NCBI GenBank assembly: GCA_032622095.1
Contig: CP136066.1
Span: 42,235,835-42,299,834, forward strand
Direction of reading: 5' to 3'
DNA from: Siphonodentalium dalli
Lineage: Eukaryota; Mollusca; Scaphopoda; Gadilida; Siphonodentaliidae
DNA length: 64,000 nucleotides
The position numbers and the translations under genes were made by a program. Positions 1 to 11,189 of the stretch are shown here, piece after piece. A model generated the notes under the pieces. The model was given only the letters and a program-made list of their open reading frames with translations, was not told the origin of the DNA and ran no database searches. Within the stretch, counting starts at the first letter, position 1. Every line of letters starts with the position of its first letter.

Positions 1-567
1 CTTTAATGACCCCCACTCGCCCCAGTTGTTACTTGTTTATCAAACATGTCAGATAAGATCTGACAACCTGTGTAATAAGGCATACTTATCGACAATATTG
101 TTACAGTGCATGAAAAAGTGTTTCATAACAGGGGTGTTTTTTTTCTTCAAAACCTTGTTTTTTATATAAAACAAAATTTGTTAAATCTAAATTAACATAA
201 TTTTTCTTGAATTATTTAAAGTTATTTTGAAGTGAGTAAGGAGTCCAATCTAATTTTTTAATTAATATATTTAAGAGTTATGTCGCTGGCTCCGTCCATA
301 TTTGATCCAGTGACCCCATTTGAAAAAGTCTGAACCCCAGTCACCCAAGGATCCTCCAAACCAAATATAAGCTAAATAGGCCTGATGGTTGAGAAGAAGT
401 TGTTTTAAGAATTACTATGGATGGAAAGAGTGATGGCCCTGGTTTTTCAACTATTTGACTATATGAGGAAGATGTTTAAAGAATTGTTGACGGACAGATG
501 GACGGAGAGACAGTCTATGAGTAATGACCAAAGCTCCACTTGAGATTTGTCTCAGGCGAGCTAAAAA
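1..567. repeat. Dispersed repeat, copy of the 60784-63126 family
   Basis: Shares the phrases gtgaccccatttgaa, aagaattgttgacgga and the terminus ggcgagctaaaaag with 60784-63126. Its first 200 bp also match 43045-43260 (agttgttacttgtttatcaa). Cut by the window edge. No coding sequence seen; repeats with gacggacgg tails and a gagctaaaaa end are common in mollusc DNA. Confidence 0.7.
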
Positions 568-840
568 GGTCATAAATCAGTTTTAAAATATGCATATATC
601 CAGTAGGCCTGAAGTTTTACTATTGCTGAAACCCAAACCTGGCTGATGAATCTCAAATACATGAAACAATCTAGGGTTATGTTAAATTCTTAAATAATGT
701 AATGATACATAAGACAAGTTCTCCAATGCATGCCTAATTGCCTATACTATAGTATAGCCACTGCAATTGGGGGGGGGGGGTCAGGACTGAAAAACAGTAG
801 AAAAGCTTGCGGTACCAGTTAGAAAACTCAAACACAAACC
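568..840. other. No gene seen
   Basis: AT-rich, with a 12-G run at 769-780 and a small palindrome near 740. Nothing else recognised. Confidence 0.6.
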
Positions 841-860
841 TGGTTATAAAGTGTGTTTCA

Positions 861-1206
861 TCAGAATGAGGTCCCCAGAGGGCAAGCCTTGAAATAGGGT
901 GTCTGTCATTTGCAGAATGAGGTCCCCAGAGGGTGAATTTAGTGATGCTACCCCACATAGCGGGCTAGCATCACCAAATTCACCCTCTGGGAACCTCATT
1001 CTGCTGAGGTGTAAGCAGAATGAGGTCCCCAGAGGGTGAATTTGGTGATGCTAGCCCGCTATGCGGGATAGCATCACTAAATTCACCCTCTGGGGACCTC
1101 ATTCTGCAAATGACAAGACACCCTATTTCAAGGCTTGCCAGAGGGTGAGTTTAGTGATGCTATCCACACAATGGGCTAGCATCACCAAATTCACCCTCTG
1201 GGGTCC
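861..1206. mobile_element. Foldback hairpin copy interrupted by a second foldback element
   Basis: Outer copy reads cagaatgaggtccccagaggg, is broken at 883, and resumes at 1138 with ccagagggtgagtttagtg to end in caccctctggggtcctc. The insertion is a complete foldback element at 883-1137. Confidence 0.8.
883..1137. mobile_element. Foldback MITE (family A), hAT-like, 8-bp target duplication
   Basis: Begins CAAGCCTTGAAATAGGGTG and ends with its reverse complement ...CTATTTCAAGGCTTG. Flanked by the 8-bp repeat CCAGAGGG (875-882 and 1138-1145). Inside are two 90-bp palindromes (GAATGAGGTCCCCAGAGGG arms) back to back, so it is a palindrome of palindromes. 8-bp duplications are the hAT hallmark; no ORF. 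Confidence 0.85.
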
Positions 1207-1497
1207 TCTCTTCTTATGGGAAGTATCTTGTCTCAAATTATATATATCTTTATTCCTCCATACAATGAAGAGCATATATATAAACAAAACAAAGAAGAAA
1301 AAAAAAAATCATTACAAATAAGTTGAGAACAAAAATACATCAAAATTTGGCAATACAATATACATGGTTATATAATTTGACTGCCAAAAGAGACAGATAC
1401 GAACATACGAGTACACGAGTACACGCTCGATCACGCACTTGCATATGCACTTCATGCATATACACATACATCCACTTATACATATATAGACACTTTC
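1207..1497. other. No gene seen
   Basis: A/T-rich spacer with an A-run near 1300; nothing recognised. Confidence 0.55.
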
Positions 1498-1640
1498 ACA
1501 CACACACACACACACATACACACCCTCACACACACACAAACACACACGAACACACCCTCTCCACCCTCTCACACGCACGTGCACACCCTCACGCACACAC
1601 ACACACCCTCACACACACACACCCACCCTCACACACACAT
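1498..1640. repeat. CA-rich microsatellite
   Basis: Imperfect (CA)n with interspersed cctcacac. Long reading frames across it are low-complexity artefacts. Confidence 0.9.
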
Positions 1641-1904
1641 CCACGCATATATATGAATACATTATGTAACGTCATGCACCTTTATATGCAGTGTATATGT
1701 GCATGTACATGGAATTAACTACACCAAAGCATATTATGTGGGACATTATGAGGAAATAAGGAGTATGAAATAATTCACGTCGAGCTGAAGCGGGACTTTA
1801 AATTGTGTATAAAACGGTTATACAATATGTTAATTAACAGGGTTATCTTAAGTGCAAGCGAGATATCTCCAAGGTTTGAATAATTGCAAAAGTTGTATGG
1901 TATT

Positions 1905-2080
1905 TATATACACATACATATGTATACACACATACGCATGCATGTATACATATACATATACGGACTATACGCATACATACACACATACATATACATATAC
2001 ATATACATACACATGTATATATACATACACATACATACATATATACATATACATACATATACATACATATACATACACAT

Positions 2081-2138
<58 letters not shown>

Positions 2139-2146
2139 GCACACAC
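1905..2146. repeat. (ACATAT)n and (AT)n microsatellite
   Basis: tacatatacata-type repeats followed by an AT run of about 45 bp (2091-2135). It lies just past the 3' end of the LINE. Confidence 0.9.
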
Positions 2147-2456
2147 ACATACGTGTAGATATGGGTATGGCTTGTGCCATCATGTATCCGGAAGAATACT
2201 AAGATTCATGGATGTCCGTTGAAGTCAGGTTATGTAAAATGTATCGTACGTAAACTGTTAAACAGCCTACACATGCAGGAAGATATGGGTAATTTGAAGT
2301 ATATATAATTATACATGTTTGGCGGAACGGTGCATGGTACTGAATTGACCAAAGCTGTGACTGAGATAATTTACCAACTAACTGTAAATGTATTAATAGA
2401 AGAAAAAAAGAAAAAGATAACGCCATTATATTCCGAAAGAGCGCTGATCACTTTAG

Positions 2457-5400
2457 TTAACCATCATCAAAATGAAACTGTTTCCACATAAATGCTGTTG
2501 TCCTAACGAGCAACCGAGATAAATTAAGGTGGTTATCTGAGAGCAGATCGAGATCTCTATGTGGCGATCCCAGAAGGGCAGACAGTAGCTGCAAACGGGG
2601 TAATTGGTCTAGGTAAAGGAAACATTCAATGCCATGTTGGTCAATGACGTGATACCACATGTCATTCCGAATATGTAGCAATGATGGGCAATCTAACAAG
2701 ATATGTTGTACTACACATGGGTAGGTCGCTAAACAGTGTTTGCATGTGTCAGTTTCTCCGAAAGCTGTATGTGCGATTATGCGACCAATCAGGAGGAATA
2801 CAAATTTTTCCTTCGGAAATTGTGAGCACAGTTTCCATATACCGATCGTTCGCAGCGTGGGATGAATGGTACGGAAAGCTGCTAAAGAGGAGTCGCTGGC
2901 GATATGATTATTCCAGTCGAGTTCATCTAACTCCTGTACAGCTGACCGCACCAAACGTTTCCACGCCACGACCGATGGAAATTTATTGGAAATAGCATAT
3001 TCAATAAGGTGATGTTCGATATTATATTTACATAGAATGCACCATATGTCACAAATAAAAGATGTTTCATCAGTTGAAAGACCTGAAATAAAATCATATA
3101 GGCGTCTTAAGAATAATTGTTTTGATGTTTTCTCGTAATTTGGCCTACAGAAAGCGCCAAATATTGAGAGTTTCCGACGATCAATCCACGATTCTAGCGA
3201 GGAACAGCCCAGACAGCCTTGTGCGATAACTGTACGGGTCCTCGTCGGAAAGCCTTGCATATGCTTGATGCAAACTCTATGGGCCTTCTCAAGCTTCTCT
3301 TTTTGAGTTGCGTTAAGGTTCCAGAGAAGTTCGCTGCCATATAGCCCTGAAGGAATAACTATTGTTCTGTAAAGTTTGTATGAGCTTTGAGGCGAGATAC
3401 CACCAGGGTATAGGCCAACATCGGAGAGGCCGAAATATGTACCCCTTAATTTTGTACATATGGCATCGACAAAATTATTATTGAAATGGGATTTGGACAG
3501 AAGAATTCCAAGGTGAGTATATGAGTCAACTTCGCTGAGAAAAGATGATCCAAATGGCCACGATCTAGCACATTTTTCGGCTTCTTGTTTGGTTTCATTG
3601 AAAACCATTATGACGGTTTTGGAAGAATTATAGCTGAACCGCCACTTATAACTGTATTCAAGGCATAACTCGTATAGGCCAATAAGACCTGGGCGAGATA
3701 ACGAAATAAGCATCATATCATCGGCTTGTGTTGGGGATGAACAGTTCAATGAGTGAATACGAAGGCCTAATTTTGACTTCTCAATAATATGGAGGAGGTC
3801 GTCTGCGTATATTTTGTACCACAGAGGTGATAATATGGATCCTTGTCTGGTTCCTTGAGATAAGGAGAACCAGTCGGAATATGTTCCGTCGTTGCGGATA
3901 CAACATTTTATGCCAGATAATAAATCTCGTATGATGAGCCATGTTTTGCCTTGTAATCCTCTGAGGAATAATTTGTACAAGAGGCCATTGATCCAAACAC
4001 AATCGAAAGCTTTACGCACGTCTAATAGACATGAGTAAAGCTTGTTGTGTTGTTCTCTGGCGTAACTAATACATTCTTGCACGAAACAGGATGTCATGGC
4101 GCAACTGATCCCTTTTTCAAAACCGTGTTGTAACGGATGGACGGCGATTGAAGACGGCATGTACGTTTCCAGTCTAAGAGAGACAACTCTCTCAAATAAC
4201 TTGTAAATTGCAGGTAATATGGTAATTGCTCGGTAGCTATCAAAACTGTCTTTAGGTTTTCGACCTCCTTTGTAAAGAGACACCATGACGCCCCGTTTCG
4301 CTGCAAGAGGTACATGTGAATATTCAAACATATGTGAAAATAAATATGCCAGGCAACTGAGCAACGCTTCACCTCCGTAAATTATGTGTTCATATGAGAC
4401 TGAGTCATAACCATGCGCTTTGTTCTTGTCAAGTCTGTTAAGTAAATTACTGAGTTCATCTGCAGTTACTGGATGTGTAATAAGTACATCGCATGAGCTT
4501 GAAGATGAGTGACTAGAGGCGTTATTAATGAAATTATTTACAAAGTTATAATTATCTTCATCAAAGAGTGGATCAGTTGCCTCGCTTAATATTGCTTTAT
4601 AGTACTCCGCCCAAGCATTGACTACCTCAGTTTTACCTCTGAGAATGGTATTGTTTTGTTTGAATAGAGGGAGACTTGTGTTACGACTTTTACGGTCGTT
4701 TTTCAGCAAGCGGTAGAAAGTTGCTTGATCGAGCTCGGCCAAATTGTCCAGCTCAGAGTGTTTGTCCCGTAAAAATTTACTGGCTTTTCGACGGTGTAAA
4801 GACCGGAAGTCTCGTTTAGCATGCTTGTAGTTTACAAAGGAGGAGAATGAATCTCCCCTAGGTCGACCCTCTTGGATCCAAATAGACCTTAACTTTTCCA
4901 TATCTTTATGTAGAGTCTGAAGTTCGTCGTCCCAAAAGGGCTTCAAGTGCTTTTTAAATTTCGATTTGGGGATGACTTCACGCGATGCACGAGTAAGAGC
5001 ATTAACGATGTCGTCATAGAAATTATCTAAAGTGGAATGATTTGTAATGAGAAGCTTGGGCAGATAAGCTGCCAGTTGCGACTGGTATGACTCTATGAGT
5101 CCCATGTTGTTGTTGACGAGTTTCCACCTTAGTTTTTCTGCCATTTTACTGATATTTGTGGAATTTGGGGCAGATTTTACATCAATAATAATTGACGTCA
5201 TAATTGGCCTATGGTTGGAAACATTTAGGGATGAATCGTCGATTATTTGAGCGTTGTCCACATTGTATAAATCTGCAGATCTGAGTAGGAAATGATCAAT
5301 ATTAGATCCCGCGGACGGATCACAAGCCGGAACGAATGTAGTTAAGTTCGAATATGTGCAGAGTACGTCAATAACAGATTTCAAAGAAAAATGAGCGAGC

Positions 5401-6008
5401 AACGCTTTAAATCGCTTGTTGCGCGCATCATCTTTCTTCAAATTCACATTGAAGTCACCCATCAGGATCGGAGTACCTAATGGTATAAAGAATTCTAATA
5501 GATCAAATACAATTTTGATGTACGAATCGTATAGTTCCACAGGAGTATTTGTGGAAGGCATATATACCTGAAACATATATATAAAGATATTCGGTGATAG
5601 TTCGAATTGTATGGCTGCAATCCGATCATCCTGTAAATCAATTACTGAAATCGAAGTATCGTGACGTTTGTGCCACAGGATACTAGCACCGCCCGAGAAT
5701 CTGCCTCTCTGGTTTGGTTGTCGCTGTCTCTGGTCGCACACTGTGTGGGCGCAGTAATTGGAACTCAGAGAGTCCAAGAAACCAGCGTTTGCGCTGCACA
5801 ACCAGTGTTCGCTAACACCAAAAATGTCTATTGAGCCATCGGACAGTAAATTTTCGAGATAAGTTGAAGAACTGAAGATACCAGTCACATTCCAAGTGAA
5901 AAGCTTCAGCTTAAAGGTACTCAACCCGATAAAACTCCTCTCAATTACTATTTCAATGGCTTCGGGGGTCAAAAATATTTGATTCGAGTCGAGGAAGTCA
6001 CCCATCAA
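2457..6008 (-). CDS. LINE 1 ORF2: endonuclease and reverse transcriptase, 1183 aa
   Basis: Makes and integrates DNA copies of the element's RNA by target-primed reverse transcription. Apurinic-type endonuclease at about residues 35-270: LFTWNVTGI, GVSEHWL, ILMGDFNVN, SNHRPI. Reverse transcriptase at about 520-800: SYRAITILPAIYKLFERVV, LLDVRKAFDCVW, LSQGTRQGSILSP, and the catalytic Asp pair in QADDMMLIS. A C-terminal zinc knuckle is seen as CKHCLATYPCVVQHILLDC. No RNase H domain was recognised. The frame is uninterrupted over full length, so the copy may be young and active. The first Met pair precedes the endonuclease by about 35 residues. Confidence 0.92.
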   Translation of the reverse strand: MMGDFLDSNQIFLTPEAIEIVIERSFIGLSTFKLKLFTWNVTGIFSSSTYLENLLSDGSIDIFGVSEHWLCSANAGFLDSLSSNYCAHTVCDQRQRQPNQRGRFSGGASILWHKRHDTSISVIDLQDDRIAAIQFELSPNIFIYMFQVYMPSTNTPVELYDSYIKIVFDLLEFFIPLGTPILMGDFNVNLKKDDARNKRFKALLAHFSLKSVIDVLCTYSNLTTFVPACDPSAGSNIDHFLLRSADLYNVDNAQIIDDSSLNVSNHRPIMTSIIIDVKSAPNSTNISKMAEKLRWKLVNNNMGLIESYQSQLAAYLPKLLITNHSTLDNFYDDIVNALTRASREVIPKSKFKKHLKPFWDDELQTLHKDMEKLRSIWIQEGRPRGDSFSSFVNYKHAKRDFRSLHRRKASKFLRDKHSELDNLAELDQATFYRLLKNDRKSRNTSLPLFKQNNTILRGKTEVVNAWAEYYKAILSEATDPLFDEDNYNFVNNFINNASSHSSSSSCDVLITHPVTADELSNLLNRLDKNKAHGYDSVSYEHIIYGGEALLSCLAYLFSHMFEYSHVPLAAKRGVMVSLYKGGRKPKDSFDSYRAITILPAIYKLFERVVSLRLETYMPSSIAVHPLQHGFEKGISCAMTSCFVQECISYAREQHNKLYSCLLDVRKAFDCVWINGLLYKLFLRGLQGKTWLIIRDLLSGIKCCIRNDGTYSDWFSLSQGTRQGSILSPLWYKIYADDLLHIIEKSKLGLRIHSLNCSSPTQADDMMLISLSRPGLIGLYELCLEYSYKWRFSYNSSKTVIMVFNETKQEAEKCARSWPFGSSFLSEVDSYTHLGILLSKSHFNNNFVDAICTKLRGTYFGLSDVGLYPGGISPQSSYKLYRTIVIPSGLYGSELLWNLNATQKEKLEKAHRVCIKHMQGFPTRTRTVIAQGCLGCSSLESWIDRRKLSIFGAFCRPNYEKTSKQLFLRRLYDFISGLSTDETSFICDIWCILCKYNIEHHLIEYAISNKFPSVVAWKRLVRSAVQELDELDWNNHIASDSSLAAFRTIHPTLRTIGIWKLCSQFPKEKFVFLLIGRIIAHTAFGETDTCKHCLATYPCVVQHILLDCPSLLHIRNDMWYHVIDQHGIECFLYLDQLPRLQLLSALLGSPHRDLDLLSDNHLNLSRLLVRTTAFMWKQFHFDDG

Positions 6009-6009
6009 A

Positions 6010-6415
6010 GCTCAGATTTGTTAGATATCGATTTTATAAATCTATTATTTTTCATTATCGGGAATACTATCTGGCCCAGAACTCAGTCAAAATTGCCACT
6101 TGATTTTAGAGTTATTCATCCTTGTCTGTTTGAATAGATTTGAGGTACACATCCAGAGCAGATTACGGCAGTTATTGGTACTCATCTCGAGAACATAACA
6201 AATTTCAAAAATCAATATCTAATAACTCTGAGCTTTGTTTGATGGGTTCCTCGACTCGAATCAAATATTTTTTACCCCCAAAGCCAAAGAAATAGTAATA
6301 TAGGACCCTCTGATCGGATTGTTGTTGTTGGAATCTGTTGAGATGGGGACCCTCTTTACGGGTTGAGTACCTTTAATGAAATTAGATGTCTGGAATTGTG
6401 CCATTGTTGAATCTA
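6010..6415 (+). repeat. Inverted, diverged duplicate of the LINE 1 ORF2 start
   Basis: Plus strand from about 6238 reads cctcgactcgaatcaaatat, acccccaaagcc, gaaatagtaat and ggttgagtacctttaa, the same phrases that open ORF2 on the minus strand, with an extra 40 bp. About 230 bp separate the two arms. Confidence 0.8.
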
Positions 6416-6943
6416 TTAATAAGAGAATATTTCCCTACAGTCTATTCTAGCAGGCCAGAAGTGTGGGGTCGTGACCTGATCAGCATGAGATTCGAGGACG
6501 TTTATAGTGGCAAATGCTGGATTATTGTGTTTATCAACGTACATCCTAACGACTGAGAAGAGAACTCCTTTGGAATGGAGGTGCTCTTCTACTTGGTTTT
6601 GGGTGACGGATTGTACGAAGTTCTCCACTCTAAATCGCACTGTTCTGATTGGAGCTCGACTGCTGTAACGAGACTTTCTCGAGTGCAGACGTTTGAATTT
6701 GTGATGACGATCCTGCCTCAGCTCTTCGTCGTCGGAGTTAGAATTAGGCTGGCGAGTGTTCCTGTCGTTGCTCTGGTATTTTCTGTTCAGTGGCGAATCA
6801 ATGTCGTCGATTACTATATATGAGTTATCCTTCGAGTGTGTGCTCGGAATTGATTCGTCCTGATTGGTATAGTTAAACGGGGAACCTGCACCTGGAGAAG
6901 AATTGTGATGAAATCCATGTGGTTTGCTCGAAAAGTCATCCAT
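6416..6943 (-). CDS. LINE 1 ORF1 protein, partial
   Basis: Probable RNA-binding ORF1 protein of the LINE. The first 95 residues are Ser/Asn/Arg-rich and look disordered; the last 75 (VRFRVENFVQS...PHFWPARIDCREI) resemble the C-terminal domain of LINE ORF1 proteins, with the typical FWP near the end. The frame stays open upstream to about 7034 (KLSEQCVSFIKATVGGFFDE), so the annotated Met is probably internal and the true 5' end lost. Domain assignment is by resemblance only. Confidence 0.65.
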   Translation of the reverse strand: MDDFSSKPHGFHHNSSPGAGSPFNYTNQDESIPSTHSKDNSYIVIDDIDSPLNRKYQSNDRNTRQPNSNSDDEELRQDRHHKFKRLHSRKSRYSSRAPIRTVRFRVENFVQSVTQNQVEEHLHSKGVLFSVVRMYVDKHNNPAFATINVLESHADQVTTPHFWPARIDCREIFSY

Positions 6944-7050
6944 TTTGTCACGTAACTCATCGAAGAAACCACCAACTGTTGCTTTGATGAATGAAACACA
7001 CTGTTCGGATAGTTTGTTATTGTTTATCTGATCCTAGGTCTCCCAAAGCA

Positions 7051-7156
7051 GTGAGAGCTTTCTGATGAATGGCAACAAGCCATATTTCCGACTAAATCCT
7101 GAAAAGTTACCCATAATTCTGCTGTGGTTAATGAGTCGATTATTTAGAGCATTACT
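7051..7156. mobile_element. Half copy of foldback family C
   Basis: One arm only (tctgatgaatggcaacaagc ... gtcgattatttagagcatta) of the palindrome seen whole at 22403-22618. Confidence 0.8.
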
Positions 7157-8540
7157 TGATTTGATTGATTGATTTTTTGATTGATTTATTTTTGATATAA
7201 AGACATACACGTATATTGTTTTAACAGGTTACAAATATAATAAATTACAAGCAAATAAAAAGGAGTTTTTAACATAATTTCAGTTGTTAGGCTATATAAG
7301 AAATCGCAAATTTTGAAACAAAAATGAGGCTGTAAAGAAGTCAAAGTGAATACCAATGGTATGATGACTGAAATTTAGAGAAAAAAAATCGTAGAGTACA
7401 TGTACGGCTAGATATCGGGGATGGCACAAAAAGCACTCGAAGGCTTAATTCCATTGTGGTCCCCTGATATGCTACCGGCCACGAGGCAGACAATATAGTT
7501 ACCACAAAATTCTCCATTTTGATACTAAAAAATAATGGTAATGACATCAATGTTAATATATTTATATTTTACATTGATAAAGCCATCATCAATGTGGATA
7601 AAATAATTTATCATCATAAGTGCTACATTTACAAGTAATCTTATGATTGTGAATATGTTTATTTTAAAAGAAATGATCATTTCACCGACCAGGTGGATGA
7701 GACGCCTGGCAGATCCATTTAACATAACAAGTCTGACACTCGTCTCATTCACCGGGTCTATGAATACTGACCGATATAATATTATATTAATATTAGTGCT
7801 GCTGCAAGAGGTGCCTGTGGGATCTGTGTCAGTTCGGTGACTTTGTAAATGATGGATACGCACCACTGCATATACGCACCACTGCCATGTATGGCCGGTT
7901 TTGGACTGGTCTGTCCATGACCGAAAGATGGAAACCCGAAATACAGGCAGCAGTAACAATATATGCAGAGATGAGTAATTGTTTGGCAAAATTTTTGTCA
8001 CAGTTTCAATTCAGTAGTACAGAAAGGGATCTTCCTCTCGGTCCTTCAGTTTAGATAAGAGATGTTTTATTATGCAAAATTTCCGGTACTTGATGTCAAT
8101 GGGTAGATGTACAGTTTTGTCAAGTCTATTCCAGTCTTATTCCTGTGTAGAAAAAAGACTTTTTCCCATAACAACTTACATGAGGGAGGATGAATTTCAG
8201 TTTACCTGACCGGGTTTCAGATTGATCAGCCTCATTGTCCGAAACATTTTACTGTACTTTCTTCATCAAGTGACAATACTTTACTGCTTTGATGTTTCAA
8301 AATAAGACAATGTAGGCGAATCATTGCTCATATATGATGATATATATGTTACCGACCAGACCTATTTAATTTTTTTCAGTTCCCATCTGTGCACATTTTC
8401 ATTGTCCCTTTTGTGATGTTTTGTCCAACTCTAAATTGATTAGTTATTTTTTGTATGTGATTCGTATTTTTGTTTATTTTCGGGCTTCTAAATGATCTCA
8501 TATTTTGGTTTTTAAAGAATATTCTAGCCAGCATTAACCT
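7157..8540. other. No gene seen
   Basis: AT-rich, many stops in all frames; short ORFs at 7340-8000 show no recognisable motif or codon structure. Confidence 0.6.
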
Positions 8541-8544
8541 TGCT

Positions 8545-8725
8545 CAATTGAAACACTCACCCATGTCCCTGGATGCCGTCACCCATTTCCATTGAGACCC
8601 TCACCCGTTTCCCTGGAGACCCTCACCCATGTCCCTGGATGCCCTCACCCATTTCCCTGGATGCCCTCACCCGATTCCATTGAGACCCTCACCCATGTCC
8701 CTATAGACCCTCACCCATGTCTGAC
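8545..8725. repeat. 24-bp minisatellite
   Basis: About 7-8 imperfect copies of ccctcacccatgtccctgga. Confidence 0.85.
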
Positions 8726-8842
8726 AATATTCCATACTGAGGGGGGAGGGGGAGATATTTTAAAATAAAACACACACATGTGATAATTTATTAATGGTTT
8801 TGTTGATTTGTGATTAATGCAGAATTTATCTGAAATCCACTG

Positions 8843-9030
8843 TTAACCCTTTCAGTGCCAAGTCCGATTTTTGTATCAAACCATATTTCCTTGATAATTT
8901 TTTCAAATTTATTGATTATAATAATGTGATATATTGATAGAAAGAGCTCTTATTATAATCAATAAATTTGAAAAATGATCAAGGAAATATGGGTTGATAC
9001 AAAAATCGGACTTGGCACTGAAAGGGTTAA
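8843..9030. mobile_element. TTAA-flanked palindromic MITE (piggyBac-like)
   Basis: Starts TTAACCCTTTCAGTGCCAAG and ends ...CTTGGCACTGAAAGGGTTAA; almost wholly palindromic, 188 bp. TTAA duplication and a CCCTTT terminus are typical of piggyBac elements. Confidence 0.85.
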
Positions 9031-9870
9031 CGATGATGGTGAAAGTGACAGTTCATGATTATGGGAAGTATGAAGAATACATGAAAGACAGGTTTATAAT
9101 GTACGTTAATACTCATATAATATCCATCCAAGTTTGGAACAGATACACCTTTTCATTGGTAAAATGAGATTAATTGAAAGTGTCAATGACACTGACGCTA
9201 AACTTGGAGAGGGGATAAAAAAATGTCATACAATGCAGCAATAAGGAATGTGGAAAGTTGAAATGTTTAGGTAATATTGGAGGTCAATCCAAAGACGGCT
9301 GTAAATTTTCAAAACATTTCACTGAATGAACTATCCGGTCCCGATTTCACCCCAAGTGTATTCTCACTAAAAATTACATCTGTAATCCAAATCCACTTCA
9401 TTCTGAACAGCCAACGGAACTTTGAGTCCATAAATGACAGTACTCATGCGATCTGACCTCTGGAAACCGAACGAGCATGCATGACGGATTAGTGTCTTCA
9501 TACCAATGTCAAACTTACTGGCCTTACAGTTGTCTTTTGTTCGAATAAAGCATTTAGCTCAAATAGATATTGCTAAATTTGCTATGTTCGTTCGTTCGCT
9601 TTTATCCCGATTAGATATTGCTATGTTCATTTCACAATTTTAAAATGAAACAATTTAGACTACAGTTATATTACATGATTGGCAGTCTGTTTACACTAAT
9701 TGATACAATATAGTCAAAGGGCGGGGGTTGCCCAATGGCTCTTGAGTCCAGACAACATATACCACATATTCTTTGTATGACCTAATTTTTGTCAAATATG
9801 ATTTTGGAATATACCTCATTTATATAACAGCAATATGTATATTCAACTATTATAATTAAACGTAACTATA
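9031..9870. other. No gene seen
   Basis: AT-rich, no ORF over 60 codons and no repeat recognised. Confidence 0.55.
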
Positions 9871-9994
9871 GTAATGCCCTAATCCCCGAGAGCTTTCCGA
9901 TGAATGGCAACAAGCCATATTTCTGACTAAATCCTGAAAAGTTACCCATAATTCTGCTGTGGTTAAGGAGTCGATTACTTTGGGCATTACTGTA
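9871..9994. mobile_element. Deleted copy of foldback family C
   Basis: Keeps both ends (agtaatgccctaa / gggcattactgta) but most of the left arm is missing. Confidence 0.8.
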
Positions 9995-10025
9995 TAATAG
10001 ATGATTTCAGGATGTGCCTGACCTG

Positions 10026-10287
10026 TTAACACTTTCATGATGGGAGCTGCTCTAGTGCAGAATAAAGATCCTGTGCCAGTGCATTCTCTTATATATGTGT
10101 GTCTCCCATAGGGAGCATCACATATATAAGAGAATGCACAAGCTTTCACGATCAAGGTAAATATTGTTAGGCAAATGCATTCTCTTATATATGCAAGGCT
10201 CCCTATGGGAGACTCGCATATATAAGAGAATGCATTGGCACAGGGTTTTCACAAAATTTCAGGAAGCTCCCAGTCATGGAAGGGATA
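10026..10287. mobile_element. TTAA-type MITE with two type-B hairpins
   Basis: Left end ttaacactttcatgatgggagctgc, right end agctcccagtcatggaagggataa. Holds two hairpins with gcattctcttatatatg arms. Confidence 0.75.
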
Positions 10288-10544
10288 ATTGTGGTGATGT
10301 CCCTCTCCCAACATCACTCTCTTCAATCCATATGTTATCAGACTAATACTCGAGGAAATTACACTTCCTCAAAAGGATTATTCAGCACCGCTCACACTAG
10401 CACTTAGATGACTGATTACTTTATGACCGCATTAACACTGAATTAATCACTATCCCATGGTTTCTGGACTAGGGTACTTAGTAGTCCAAGTTTCCATCGA
10501 CGTAAACCAACCAGTGAAATCGGAAGGGAAAATACTGCTTTAAG

Positions 10545-11094
10545 CTTTAAAGATGGATTATCTCTTTAAATAACAAATTTTAAAAAGTTGCGTGGGTATA
10601 AAATAATCAATATGAACTGAAGAACCCTGTCCGGAAAGGCTTCTATCAATTAATATTGATTTTATTTCGAATATTTTATTGGGCCCGTTTATTTGTCTAT
10701 TTTTCGAACAGACCAATCGGGTGATACCATATGGCGATAGAGAGCATTAGGCTGTTCCTATGGCTACGTACCGAACGTCAAATGTCCCAGATTGATTGGT
10801 TGTATTGTTTTATTCCATAGTTATAAGCGATAATGGGTATAATTAACGTTTATTTGTGACAAAATTACGCTATAAAATTTCTGGTCTCTGTTAACAGTAA
10901 CTACTATTGTTCGTTCGTTAAACAACCACACCTTTTTAGACCAGAAAATATTTGAAATAAAATCAATATTAATCGATAGAAGCATTTCCGGACAGGAGTC
11001 TTCGACTCAGATCTAATATTTTATACCACGGTAACTATATAATACATGTTTACAAAGAGATAATCCACCTTTAAGCGGACTTAAAGCATAAATC
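10545..11094. mobile_element. Inverted-repeat element, about 550 bp
   Basis: Ends tttaaagatggattatctct and agagataatccacctttaag; the arms continue as cctgtccggaaaggcttct / agaagcatttccggacagg and aatattgattttatttcgaa / gaaataaaatcaatatt. The middle is single-copy with no ORF. No obvious target duplication. Confidence 0.7.
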
Positions 11095-11189
11095 AGTTGC
11101 TCATCTAAAATCACCAGAGACGGTAATAAAATGTCCCAATTGTGAAAATAAGTTTATTCCATATAAAACATTATATTTGTTCTGAACCA

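Larger units (their letters stand above)
2200..7034 (-). mobile_element. APE-type non-LTR retrotransposon (LINE 1)
   Basis: ORF1 (6943-6416, open up to about 7034) then ORF2 (6008-2457) on the minus strand. The 3' limit is not sharp; I put it near 2200, before the AT-rich microsatellites. The 5' end is cut where a foldback repeat begins near 7040. A diverged inverted copy of the ORF2 start lies between the two ORFs. Clade not assigned. Confidence 0.85.

Noticed and set aside
883-1137. Bidirectional rho-independent-type terminator or microRNA precursor
   Set aside because: The palindromes are part of a mobile foldback family with target duplications; no support for a processed RNA from sequence alone.
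1312-2222. Cys/Val- and Tyr/Ile/His-rich ORFs
   Set aside because: CA and TA microsatellites.
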